From: JAJEFO01 sp022819605
GTDB taxonomy: Bacteria; Pseudomonadota; Alphaproteobacteria; Rhodobacterales; Rhodobacteraceae
DNA: 64,000 nt
Assembly: GCA_965221545.1 (NCBI GenBank)
Contig: OZ244901.1
Coordinates: 1,984,001 to 2,048,000 of the forward strand
Reading direction: 5' to 3'
The notes under the pieces were generated by a model that worked only from the letters and a program-made list of their open reading frames with translations, was not told where the DNA came from and did not search any database. Position 1 is the first letter of the stretch, and the number at the start of each line of letters is the position of its first letter. Below, one piece after another: positions 35,836 through 44,407 of this stretch. Position numbers and translations under genes: made by a program.

Positions 35836-37575
35836 TCAGTTCGGTTCCGGTGACTTGACCTTAACTGTCACGACTTCGGTGTCGTGATACTGCTGATGGT
35901 GGACTGATGATGCCAGATGCCGCAACAGCCGAAGCGAAGCCTCATGGCCAAGCGACGTGCCTGTGGTGTGTTCGCCGAGACGGGAAATGCGATCCTCGAG
36001 GTTTATCTCTTCGCCAGAGGCGACGACGAACTCCAGAATGGCCCCGCCGTCATCGCGGGAAACAGAGAGGCGCAGGCGGCGGGACTGCTTGTCATCCTGA
36101 TTCTCAAGAAGTGTCAGGACGGTCTCTTCGCCTACGGCGTCAAGCCGCTGCGCCATGGCGGCGCTCCATCCACTGCTCGTGGCAAACTGCCTCAGGAAGG
36201 CGCTTATCGGGCGAATCGCGGCGTCGTCAAACGGGACTTCCATGTGTCTGCGCCGAGGCTTTGCCACATCCAGAAACACCGTCAGCAGGATGGCCGTAGC
36301 GCCGCCTGCCGTCATGCCGTTCTGAAACAAGCCTTCCGCGAACTCCGCGAAGAATTCAGGGAAGATTGCCTTGTTCTGGAAGCCGACGCCAATCCAGAAC
36401 GAAATGCCGACTACCACTCCCTTGCGATAGTCCAGCCCGTCCTGCACGACCATCCTCATGCCGACGACGAACAGCGTCGAAAGAAGCACGGTCGCGTATG
36501 CGGCCACGACTGGCCCCGGAATCGCGAGGATTGCGGCGAGCGACTTGGGCAGAAGGGCCATGGCGAGGAAGATGAGGCCAACGGCAACACCGACGCGACG
36601 CGATGCCACCCCGGTAAGCTCGGTCACGGAAATGCTTGTGGAATAGGTGGTGTTCGGAACTGTTCCGAGAAGGCCGGACAGCATGTTGCCAAGCCCGTCG
36701 GCGGCGACTGCTCCCTCAACCGCCCGGTAATCCACGGCCCGACGCTTGCGCCACGAAACGTGCTGGATCGCCATCGAGTCGCCAATGGTCTCTATTGCGC
36801 CCACTAAGGTCACGATCACAAAGGCCGGCAACAGGCTCCAGAACGCCGGACCGAAGTCCAAGTCGAAGCCTGGCCATCCTCCCTGAGGAAGCCCGATCCA
36901 GGCTGCCTCGGCCACACGCTCCGTTTCGTAGATGCCAAATATCCAGCCGATCACCGAACCGACAACGACCCCGATCACCGGAGCCCACAGACGCCAGACC
37001 CCGGTTGCGGCAAGCGCGATGCAGACGATCGCCGCGATCGTTGCGGCCGCCGAAAGCGGCGACGCCAGATGGTGGGCATCATCCGGCACCTCCTCCAGCA
37101 TGCCGAATACAATCGGCATCACTGTCACCGCGATCAGCATGATGACAGTGCCGGCAACGGTGGGCGTGAATATTCGGCGTACCCAGACGAGTTTCGTGGC
37201 GAGAACGAACTGGATCAGTGACGATATGACAACGAGCGTGGCAAGCAGCGCCGGTCCTCCTGCCATGATCGCCGCAATGCTGACCGCGATGAACGCCCCT
37301 GAGGTTCCCATGAGGAGAACATAGCCCGCGCCGAAGCGGCCAACGCGAACCGCCTGGACGATCGTGCTGATCCCGCTGACGGCAACCACGGCAAACGCCG
37401 CCCAGGACAGGTAGGGATCACTTTCTCCGGCGGCGCGGATAACGATCAATGGGGTGAGCACGATCCCGGCGATTGTGAGAAGTGCCAATTGCAGGCCGAG
37501 ACCGAAAGCCAGTGGCGTTGGAGGCTTTTCGTCCGCAGCATAGCGAATATGCCTGCCTTCCCCGTTTACATCCAT
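35836..37575 (-). CDS. NCS2-family nucleobase permease with extra C-terminal domain
   Basis: The 579-residue protein has about 12-14 membrane segments of the uracil/xanthine permease fold. It includes PNTTYSTSISVTELTGVASRRVG, close to the NCS2 motif, and a QHVSWRKRR-type segment. After about residue 445 a soluble domain of roughly 130 residues follows, with a GEETVLTLLEN helix and an SLRLLRHLASSVHHQQYHD helix. These recall a degenerate histidine-kinase-like ATPase (anti-sigma type), but without clear ATP-binding glycines. The start at 37575 has GGAGG 8 bases upstream; the GTG at 37593 lies before it. Likely a purine or pyrimidine importer. Confidence 0.85.
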   Translation of the reverse strand: MDVNGEGRHIRYAADEKPPTPLAFGLGLQLALLTIAGIVLTPLIVIRAAGESDPYLSWAAFAVVAVSGISTIVQAVRVGRFGAGYVLLMGTSGAFIAVSIAAIMAGGPALLATLVVISSLIQFVLATKLVWVRRIFTPTVAGTVIMLIAVTVMPIVFGMLEEVPDDAHHLASPLSAAATIAAIVCIALAATGVWRLWAPVIGVVVGSVIGWIFGIYETERVAEAAWIGLPQGGWPGFDLDFGPAFWSLLPAFVIVTLVGAIETIGDSMAIQHVSWRKRRAVDYRAVEGAVAADGLGNMLSGLLGTVPNTTYSTSISVTELTGVASRRVGVAVGLIFLAMALLPKSLAAILAIPGPVVAAYATVLLSTLFVVGMRMVVQDGLDYRKGVVVGISFWIGVGFQNKAIFPEFFAEFAEGLFQNGMTAGGATAILLTVFLDVAKPRRRHMEVPFDDAAIRPISAFLRQFATSSGWSAAMAQRLDAVGEETVLTLLENQDDKQSRRLRLSVSRDDGGAILEFVVASGEEINLEDRISRLGEHTTGTSLGHEASLRLLRHLASSVHHQQYHDTEVVTVKVKSPEPN

Positions 37576-38078
37576 GCCTTTGCCTCCAGACACTTACCGC
37601 GAAAAGTCCGCTCCGGTGAAGCCGTCAATCGGTTGCACTGGTAGCAACAGGACCTCAAAATTCCCGCGTGTCAAGCCGAGTCCGGAATGTGTCGGCCTGG
37701 CCAGCCTTGCCACGCTGAGCAACGGAAATTGCATCCGGACGCGCCCGGACGGCAAGGCGTACGGAGAAGGAGCCACGCCACAGGCAGCGCGACATGGTGC
37801 GTTGCGAGAAGCGTTCCATCGGCAGCTGCAAGGCGCAATAATGGGCGGCTGCGTGGCATCTAGGTCTCCGCGACATTCGCTGCACAGACGCACGCCAGCA
37901 GTCCTCTGTGCTGGCGGTCAGGTACGTCTTGATCGCGGTCCAGAACCCGAACGTGACTGGGCTGCCCAGATCAGAACTGGCGACATGTGTCCGTGACGCC
38001 GGATGGAGTTCACGTAACGAGACGCTTACCTGCAGGTTGAGGGCCGGTGGGACGTTGATACGCATGGGTCCGAGGCGG

Positions 38079-38225
38079 ACTTCGCCGGATTGTCTGGGAT
38101 GCGGTGAGCGAGTTCCCAAGAATCTGCCGAAGCGCAGGCATGCCTGCCCGTCAGGCGGCGCATTCCTGGGCCTGCACCACGATACCGTGATCAGCATCCT
38201 GCGAGCGGCAATTGGGGCGTCGTGA
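38079..38225 (+). pseudogene. Relic of a TnpB/OrfB transposase C-terminus
   Basis: The frame encodes TSPDCLGCGERVPKNLPKRR, then HACPSGG and HHDTVISILRAAIGAS before TGA. This matches the conserved end of IS200/IS605 OrfB (TnpB): TSQxCxxCG, about 15 residues, CxxCG, then DRDxNAAxNI. The second CxxC has lost its last cysteine (CPSGG) and the DxN catalytic motif has decayed (HHDTVISIL). No full gene or transposon ends remain. Confidence 0.6.
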
Positions 38226-38682
38226 ATCCGGGCAGACCAATCGTGGCCGATGATGGCGTGCGTGCCTGCGGATACATCAGAATGGAGACTTCGGGTTGAT
38301 GCACGACCCCAAAAATCAGTGAGCAACTGGTCGCATGTCGTGCGCGTTGGGCCGACACGAAGCGGAGAAAGTGCAATGACCGCCCTTGATCGCGTTTCAG
38401 GTCAGGAAGCGCTCAGGAGTTCCAAAACAGGGCCGCATGCGAAGGCGAAGGATTAGGCGGACCGGCACATTCGCGCTGATTGAAAATTTGTTGATTGCCC
38501 GACGGAACGGCTGGGACCGAGAGCCTGCGTCGCCCTGATTCTGGTTGCCGATCGCGAATCACCCTTCAACCGAATCCGGACGTCCCGCTGCAAGAATGGA
38601 CGGATCCCGGAGGAATGCGGAGCACTATCTCAAAGGGAAATCACGTTAAATCAACTCGTTGCGCTAAAAAATTCAGAATTGG

Positions 38683-38704
38683 AGAAAATTCGTTGAAATT
38701 TTCT
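38683..38704. repeat. AT-rich inverted repeat
   Basis: AGAAAATT-CGTTGA-AATTTTCT has perfect 8-base arms and a 6-base centre. It ends 3 bases before the first of four phased direct repeats and lies about 90 bases upstream of the next reading frame. It could be an operator or a weak hairpin. Confidence 0.55.
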
Positions 38705-38707
38705 GTT

Positions 38708-38748
38708 AGTGGGCACAAAGTGGGCAGTAAGTGGGCATATAGTGGGCA
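38708..38748. repeat. Four AGTGGGCA direct repeats at exact 11-bp period
   Basis: AGTGGGCA occurs at 38708, 38719, 38730 and 38741, each followed by a variable triplet (CAA, GTA, TAT, GAG). The 11-bp period places all four on one face of the helix. This is the layout of a cooperative protein-binding array (regulator or replication/recombination iteron). It lies between a decayed region and the second TTT operon. Confidence 0.75.
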
Positions 38749-38793
38749 GAGTGCGGAATTCGGAAGTGACCGCAGCCATGCGGGAGAAACGTT

Positions 38794-39015
38794 GTGCGAA
38801 ATGTGACGAAGAACCCCGATGACCTGATCGTGCGTGTCATGGCAATACGGGGCAAGCTCTCGTTCTTTGCTGGCCTCGACGCCACCAAGAGCGCCTTTCT
38901 GATCTTCGACATGCAAAAATTCCGCGTGGTCGTGTCTGGCGCTGCGACCTTGATCGCGCCGAACGTCAACCGGACCGTTGCCGAGGGACGGTCCAAGGAA
39001 GTGGCCCATGCTTGA
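38794..39015 (+). pseudogene. Truncated isochorismatase-family (cysteine hydrolase) N-terminus
   Basis: A GTG-started frame of 73 codons contains LDATKSAFLIFDMQKFRVVV and ATLIAPNVNRTVAEGR. This resembles the first 45 or so residues of isochorismatase-like hydrolases (xxALLVIDMQxDF ... INxLVxxAR, Asp as catalytic residue). The family is about 180-230 residues long, and here the frame stops at 39013-39015, inside the tctA start. It is either a gene remnant or a translated leader coupled to tctA. Confidence 0.5.
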
Positions 39016-41020
39016 GGCGCTTCTCTCCGGTCTGATTCAGGTCTTCAGCTGGCCGGCCATCGGATACTTGGGATTGGGCATAGTCCTGGGAGTCTGGCTG
39101 GGTGTTCTGCCGGGCGTAGGCGGGGTGACCGGCTTGATCCTGCTCTTGCCGTTTACCTATACGATGGATCCCGTTTCCGCATTTGCCCTGATGCTGGGGA
39201 TGTTCGCGGTGACGACAACGAGTGACACGATCGCATCGGTGATGCTGGGGATTCCGGGCACGGCGGCCAGTCAGGCGACAGTGATGGACGGCTATCCCTT
39301 GGCCCAGAAGGGTCAGGCGGACCGGGCGCTTGGTGCGGCCTACACCTGTTCGGCGTTCGGTGGAATCATAGGCGCCATCGTGCTGACGCTTTCGGTACCG
39401 CTGATAAAGCCGATCCTGACGCTGTTCTCAACACCGGAATATTTCATGCTGTCGCTGCTGGGCATCTGCATGGTGGGTGCCTTGTCTGGCAGCTCCATGA
39501 CCAAAGGGCTGGTGATCGGCGCATTCGGCATGCTTCTTGGCGTGATTGGAGAAGGCAGTTTCAACGGCGAAGCCCGTTACTACTTCGGTGTGGAGTACCT
39601 GCTGAACACGCCGCCTCTGGTCGGCGTGGTTCTTGGCCTGTTCGCCATACCTGAGCTTCTGGAAATGGCGACGCGGAACACTTCGATCAGCCGCGTCGAT
39701 CAGGACCAGTCGCAGGGCGGCGGAATGTTGCAGGGCGTCCGTGACGTGTTCAAGAACTGGTGGCTGGTGCTGAAGAGCTCCACACTAGGCGTCTATATCG
39801 GCATGCTGCCGGGACTCGGCGCTTCGATCGTCGACTGGGCGGCCTACGGAATGGCGGTTCAGACCACAAAGGGCAAGAACAGGTTCGGCCGTGGCGACAT
39901 CCGTGGTGTCATTGCGCCAGAAAGCGCCAACAACGCGCAGCGTGGCGGGGCGTTGATTCCGACACTGACATTCGGCATACCCGGCGATTTTGCCATGTCG
40001 ATCCTTCTCGGTGCGATGCTGGTGCAGGGCCTGAGGCCGGGCATGGAAATGTTGACCACGAAGCTCGACATCACGTTCGCGATGATCTGGACGTTGATCA
40101 TTGCCAATGTCGTTTCTGCACTGCTGCTCATGGCTATCGGCAAGCAGGTGGCCAAGGCGATCTTTGTCGACGGCCACTACATGGTCCCGGTGGTGATCCT
40201 TTTCGTGTTCATGGGATCCTGGCTTGGGGCGCAGTCCATGGGCGATCTGATCCTGATGTGGAGCATGGGAGTGCTCGGGCTCTTCATGAAGCGCTCGGGC
40301 TGGCCGCGTCCGCCGCTGATCATTGCGCTGGTGCTGGGTCCCAATATGGAGAACTCGCTGGTTATCTCGAACAGGATCTACGGCACGCTGGGTTGGCTCG
40401 AGCGCACGCCATCAATCTTGATCGGACTGGTGATTGTGCTGACCATTGCAGCCACAGCCATGGGCGTTCTGAAGAAGAGCCGGGCGCAACCAACGTCCGC
40501 CAACGCACTTGACGGCAAACTCTCGGTCGAAGGTGGCGAGCGGAACGCGCTTGTCGCGATCATCTTGGCCCTTGCCTTCGTGGCGTTCTTTGCCGCGGCA
40601 ATCTACTTCGCGCAGGACTTCCATCCCACAAACATGCAATACCCTGTGGCCGTCAGCGTGGCCGCGCTCTTCCTGCTTGCCATTGTAGTCTTCAAGGAAT
40701 TCGGTGTTGCCCGATCCGAAATCGCTGCGCTCGGGGACTTCCGGCAGGCATGGAGCAAGGCCTGTGAGAGGGCACGCCTTGTAGTAGGCCTGAGATTTGT
40801 CCTATGGGTCGCCGTCGCGGTGTTCGGTTGCTGGCTCATCGGTCAGAAGCTCTCTATCGCCCTCTTCATCTTCGCCTACATGATCGTCTGGGGAACGAAA
40901 CCGCTGTGGCAAGCCGCAGTCTTCGCCGTCGGCGGCTACGCCTTCATTACGTTCTTCTACGACTGGACGATGCATATCCCGTTTCAGAGGCCTTTTCTGC
41001 TTGGGCTTCTCGGAAATTGA
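39008..41020 (+). CDS. TctA-TctB fusion, membrane component of a TTT transporter
   Basis: The 670-residue membrane protein begins as a TctA: IGYLGLGIVLGVWLGVLPGVGGVTG, SDTIASVMLGIPGTAASQATVMDGYP (the conserved TctA motif), and a second half-repeat GMLPGLGASIVDW. From about residue 515 a separate four-helix region (ALVAIILALAFVAFFAAAIYF to the end) has the size and layout of TctB. The two membrane subunits, normally separate genes, are thus one chain. The start at 39008 has AAGGAAG at 38995-39001 and overlaps the preceding truncated frame. The matching TctC is next. Confidence 0.88.
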   Translation: MLEALLSGLIQVFSWPAIGYLGLGIVLGVWLGVLPGVGGVTGLILLLPFTYTMDPVSAFALMLGMFAVTTTSDTIASVMLGIPGTAASQATVMDGYPLAQKGQADRALGAAYTCSAFGGIIGAIVLTLSVPLIKPILTLFSTPEYFMLSLLGICMVGALSGSSMTKGLVIGAFGMLLGVIGEGSFNGEARYYFGVEYLLNTPPLVGVVLGLFAIPELLEMATRNTSISRVDQDQSQGGGMLQGVRDVFKNWWLVLKSSTLGVYIGMLPGLGASIVDWAAYGMAVQTTKGKNRFGRGDIRGVIAPESANNAQRGGALIPTLTFGIPGDFAMSILLGAMLVQGLRPGMEMLTTKLDITFAMIWTLIIANVVSALLLMAIGKQVAKAIFVDGHYMVPVVILFVFMGSWLGAQSMGDLILMWSMGVLGLFMKRSGWPRPPLIIALVLGPNMENSLVISNRIYGTLGWLERTPSILIGLVIVLTIAATAMGVLKKSRAQPTSANALDGKLSVEGGERNALVAIILALAFVAFFAAAIYFAQDFHPTNMQYPVAVSVAALFLLAIVVFKEFGVARSEIAALGDFRQAWSKACERARLVVGLRFVLWVAVAVFGCWLIGQKLSIALFIFAYMIVWGTKPLWQAAVFAVGGYAFITFFYDWTMHIPFQRPFLLGLLGN

Positions 41021-41072
41021 CGAGGCAGGAAATTCAACAGGATCAAATCCACGTCTCAAAAGGAGGATCAGC

Positions 41073-42152
41073 ATGAGACAACTTAAATCTCTTACACTGG
41101 CACTCGCCGCCGCAGCGGCGCTTTCGTCGGTGCCGGCGACAGCCGAGGAGTTCTTTGCCGACAAGACGATTACATGCGTCGTGCCGTATAACCCGGGCGG
41201 AGGCACCGACAGCTTCTTTCGGGTCGTGGTGCCGCACCTGGCTCGTCTGATACCGGGGCAGCCTGACATCATCATCAACAACATGGCCGGTGCCGGGGGA
41301 CTGAAGGCCAACAACTATGCCAGCAACGAGATGCCCAATGATGGCTCGGAAATGCTCTGCGCCCCCTGGCTTTCTGTCGCCCAAATGACTCGTCGCGAAG
41401 GCGTTCGTTTTGACTATTCCAGCATGCGCGTTGTGGGCGGCGAAAAGGCCATCAACACTGCCGTCATCAACAAGAATGTACTGAAGGACGGCGACCGGAC
41501 CACCATCGGCCAAGGCAGTCAGCGCCTTGTCGTTGCCGGTCTGAGTGCATCGTCCACGCTTGACCTTCGGCAACGCTTGGGGCTCGACATCCTGGGCGTC
41601 GATTACGTCTACATCCCCGGCTATCGCGGCTCGGCCAAGCAGATTCCGGCTTTTATCTCGGGCGAGGTGAGCCTCTTGGGCATGAACTATGGCACGTACG
41701 TGTCCGTGATGAAGAGCGCGCTGGTGGATCAGGGGCCGGGAATGCTCTGGGTCGACTATCCGGTGGTTGACGATGCCGGCAATGCCTCCGGTTCCCAGCA
41801 ACTGGCAGACCTCGGCGTTCCGACGCTCAACGACCTGCACGAGCAGATGCATGGCAGCCAGCCATCGGGCCCGCATTGGGAAGCCTACAAGGTTCTGAAC
41901 GCGCTAACCGCGATGGGTCTGTCGGTCTGGCTGCCCGAGGGCACCCCGGACGAGGCCTTTGATGCGCTGAAGGCTGGCTGGGAAGCCCTGCCGGACGATG
42001 CGGAATTCCAGGCTGCGCATGAACAGGCGTTTGGCAAGCCCGTCAACTTCGTCGATTACGAAATGGCGCAGAACGCCGCCTCGAGCGTCGCGGACGTCCC
42101 AGCCGAAATGGTCCAGTTTTATCAGGACTACATTGCCAAGGGCGAGCAATAG
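41073..42152 (+). CDS. TctC/Bug-family periplasmic binding protein
   Basis: The 359-residue receptor has a signal peptide (MRQLKSLTLALAAAAALSSVPATA). It then shows a Bug-type start FADKTITCVVPYNPGGGTDSFF and NNMAGAGGLKANNYA. It is about 35 residues longer than usual and diverges from the first TctC in this window, so a different ligand is expected. AAAGGAGG precedes the ATG. The ligand is unknown. Confidence 0.88.
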   Translation: MRQLKSLTLALAAAAALSSVPATAEEFFADKTITCVVPYNPGGGTDSFFRVVVPHLARLIPGQPDIIINNMAGAGGLKANNYASNEMPNDGSEMLCAPWLSVAQMTRREGVRFDYSSMRVVGGEKAINTAVINKNVLKDGDRTTIGQGSQRLVVAGLSASSTLDLRQRLGLDILGVDYVYIPGYRGSAKQIPAFISGEVSLLGMNYGTYVSVMKSALVDQGPGMLWVDYPVVDDAGNASGSQQLADLGVPTLNDLHEQMHGSQPSGPHWEAYKVLNALTAMGLSVWLPEGTPDEAFDALKAGWEALPDDAEFQAAHEQAFGKPVNFVDYEMAQNAASSVADVPAEMVQFYQDYIAKGEQ

Positions 42153-42232
42153 TCCTAGCCACGTTCCTGGGGCGCGCATGGTGCCCCAGGACCAAGGGCT
42201 CGAAAATTTGCGGAATTCTCCTTCAAGGCAAA

Positions 42233-43168
42233 ATGACTCGCTTCAAGGCCACGCGGCTGGGCAACAGGCCGATCATTCATCCAGGTCTCGCACGGACAAT
42301 CGGGACCAATATCAACGGACCTTCCGCAATTCGCGTGCCGGACTGGATCAAGGCCCCGCTCGGTCGGTACTATCTCTACTTTGCCGACCATCGCGGTGAC
42401 CACATTCGCCTGGCCCATTCGGATGAGATCACCGGCCCCTGGCAGGTTCACGAGCCGGGCGCGCTGCGTCTAGAAGGCTCCGACTTTCCAACGAAATCGT
42501 CCGAAATCGATCCGCCGGAGCGGTTTCAAGAGAGCGTCGCCTCTGGTGATCTTCGCCCGCACATTGCTTCACCGGACGTCCATGTCGACAAGGTTCGACG
42601 GCAGATCGTTATGCACTTTCATGGATTGGAACGCGACTGCACGCAGACTACCCGACGCGCGGTCTCCAGGTGCGGCCTTGACTTCCGCGACCCGCAGCCG
42701 ACCGGCGCGGACTTCTATGCCCGCGTATTCGAATGGCACGGCGTGACCTATGCCGCGGCGCTGGAAGGCTGGCTCTATCGCTCGCTAGACTCCGGCCTGT
42801 CGTTCCCGGACAGGGCGCGACTCGGCGATCCATCCACCCGGCACGTCGCCGTCTTTTCGTTCCGGGATGAACTGTTCCTGGTCTTCAGCCGTATCGGTGA
42901 TTCGCCAGAACGACTTCTGATTTCTCGCATTCTCACAACTGGGAACTGGCGGGACTGGCGCCTGTCAGATCCTCTGGAACTCTTGCGAGCGGAAATGCCT
43001 TGGGAAGGTGCCGGGGAGCCGGTCTTGCCATCGCGCATGGGCCCGGCCGACAAACGTGTCAACCAGCTGAGGGATCCGTTCATTTTCAGTGAAGGCGGTC
43101 GTCTCTGGCTCTTTTATGCGTGTGCCGGTGAATCTGGCCTGGCGCTTGCGCAGCTTCACCGCCGGTGA
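42233..43168 (+). CDS. Glycoside hydrolase family 43-like five-bladed beta-propeller protein
   Basis: The 311-residue protein lacks a signal peptide. It begins with a blade pattern found in GH43/GH32-like proteins: GTNINGPSAIRVPDW, GRYYLYFADHRGDHIRLAHSDEITGPW, later LRDPFIFSEGGRLWLFYACAGESGLALAQL. The phrases YLYFADH...IRLA and RDPFIF...LFY are the repeated propeller edges. Whether the acidic catalytic residues are kept cannot be decided by eye. It lies 80 bases after TctC and is probably in the same operon. Confidence 0.65.
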   Translation: MTRFKATRLGNRPIIHPGLARTIGTNINGPSAIRVPDWIKAPLGRYYLYFADHRGDHIRLAHSDEITGPWQVHEPGALRLEGSDFPTKSSEIDPPERFQESVASGDLRPHIASPDVHVDKVRRQIVMHFHGLERDCTQTTRRAVSRCGLDFRDPQPTGADFYARVFEWHGVTYAAALEGWLYRSLDSGLSFPDRARLGDPSTRHVAVFSFRDELFLVFSRIGDSPERLLISRILTTGNWRDWRLSDPLELLRAEMPWEGAGEPVLPSRMGPADKRVNQLRDPFIFSEGGRLWLFYACAGESGLALAQLHRR

Positions 43169-43196
43169 AAGGTGGTGCAAGTTCACTGCCGGTGAA
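43155..43196. repeat. Two tandem TTCACYGCCGGTGAA palindromes (27-bp period)
   Basis: TTCACCGCCGGTGAA (43155-43169) and TTCACTGCCGGTGAA (43182-43196) are 15-base inverted repeats. They sit in a tandem duplication whose spacers (AGGTGGTGCAAG, TGGTGGGACAAG) are also similar. The first overlaps the stop of the propeller gene, and the second abuts the start of the MFS gene. They may be an operator pair or RNA hairpins controlling translation of the exporter. Confidence 0.7.
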
Positions 43197-43207
43197 TGGT
43201 GGGACAA

Positions 43208-44407
43208 GTGAATCTGTCGGCTCTCAATTCCCGGAACTTTCGCCTGTACCTTGCTGGCAATCTCTTTGCGTTGAATGCGATGTGGATGCTCCGCATCATT
43301 GTCGGCTGGCTGGCCTGGGACTTGACGGGTTCGGCCAGCTTTGTCGGATTGATAGCATTGGTGTACTTTCTGCCCACAATTTTTCTCGGCCCACTGTTCG
43401 GAGTTTTGATCGACCGGTCAGATGTGCGCCGCGCGGCCATCGTGGTTCAGGCACTGTTCTTGTGCGCCGCTCTGGGCCTGTGGTTTGTCCAACACTTGGA
43501 GATCCTCGGCGCACCGCACCTACTGACATATTCTCTGGCCGCCGGCATGATAATGTCGGCGCACGGTCCGGTGCGGATGTCGATGGCGCCCAGGCTGGTC
43601 GCGTCCAATGACATCCCGTCAGCGGTCAATTTTGCCTCGCTCGCCTACAATGTCTCTCGCATGACCGGTCCTGCGATTGGGGGCTGGGCAATTGCAGAAA
43701 TTGGCACAGGGCCGGCAACTCTCGTAACTGCGCTCTGCTATTTGCCATTCTTGGTAGCTCTGTCGCTGTTGCGCGTCCGGCAAGCTGCCACCAAGCCTTC
43801 GAAGCCAGGATTTCTGGGGGAACTGGCCGAAGGTGCCAGATTCGCATTCGGCGATGCAGGCATTCGTGCCGCGCTCGCCCTCGCGGCGATCGCATCGATA
43901 TTCATATTGGGATCGCTCGAAATCCTGCCAGTAATCGCGGACGGCGTCTTTGCCAAGGGAGCCGCAGGCCTAGGCCTTTTGACTGCTTCTTCCGGGCTGG
44001 GCGCGATCGTCGCTGGCCTCGGCCTGGTATTGCTGCCGTCGGCAATTGGACGCAATCGCCTTCCATTGGCTGCTGCCATCAGCATGTTCGGGGTGGCGTG
44101 CATTGCGGGCCTCGGACTGACCGCATCCTGGCCCGTTGCAATCGGTCTGGTCGCTGCCATGTCGGCCGCCGCCGCCGCATCGGGCATTATCTGCCAGTCA
44201 GCCATCCAGACTCGGATCGGCGACGGGATGCGCGGACGCGTCATGAGCATGTGGGCCAGCGTTGCCATCGGCAGCAGCGCGATGGGTGCCGCCGTGCTAG
44301 GGATCGCAGTGGAAATCCTAGGACTGGGCGTCACACTGACGTTCGGCGCAGCTTCCGCGGGTCTGCTGCTGGCCGCAGGACTGTTCCGCCGCTACTGGAA
44401 GTCTTGA
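43208..44407 (+). CDS. MFS transporter (EntS/DUF894-like)
   Basis: The 399-residue protein has twelve predicted helices. It starts VNLSALNSRNFRLYLAGNLFAL, and the segment GPLFGVLIDRSDVRRA fits the MFS loop 2-3 motif (GxxxDRxxxR). This subgroup includes exporters such as EntS. GTG 43208 is preferred because MFS_3 proteins often start one or two residues before NLSAL; the ATG at 43196 lies inside the second palindrome. Substrate unknown. Confidence 0.85.
   Translation: MNLSALNSRNFRLYLAGNLFALNAMWMLRIIVGWLAWDLTGSASFVGLIALVYFLPTIFLGPLFGVLIDRSDVRRAAIVVQALFLCAALGLWFVQHLEILGAPHLLTYSLAAGMIMSAHGPVRMSMAPRLVASNDIPSAVNFASLAYNVSRMTGPAIGGWAIAEIGTGPATLVTALCYLPFLVALSLLRVRQAATKPSKPGFLGELAEGARFAFGDAGIRAALALAAIASIFILGSLEILPVIADGVFAKGAAGLGLLTASSGLGAIVAGLGLVLLPSAIGRNRLPLAAAISMFGVACIAGLGLTASWPVAIGLVAAMSAAAAASGIICQSAIQTRIGDGMRGRVMSMWASVAIGSSAMGAAVLGIAVEILGLGVTLTFGAASAGLLLAAGLFRRYWKS

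Larger units (their letters stand above)
37576..38793. other. 1.2-kb gene-poor region with decayed elements
   Basis: There is no intact gene on either strand. The longest frames have arginine- and serine-rich shadow composition and no ribosome binding sites. Inside are a TnpB-like zinc-finger relic (38079-38225), an AT-rich inverted repeat (38683-38704) and four phased direct repeats (38708-38748). The AT-rich 38640-38710 part probably holds the promoter of the downstream TTT operon. Confidence 0.55.

Noticed and set aside
35563..35853. Plus-strand frame of 96 codons after ivd
   Set aside because: It overlaps the end of the convergent permease gene, has no ribosome binding site and matches no known motif.
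38708..38748. CRISPR-like array
   Set aside because: The units are 8 bp with 3-bp spacers, far too short for CRISPR repeats and spacers, and no cas genes are present.
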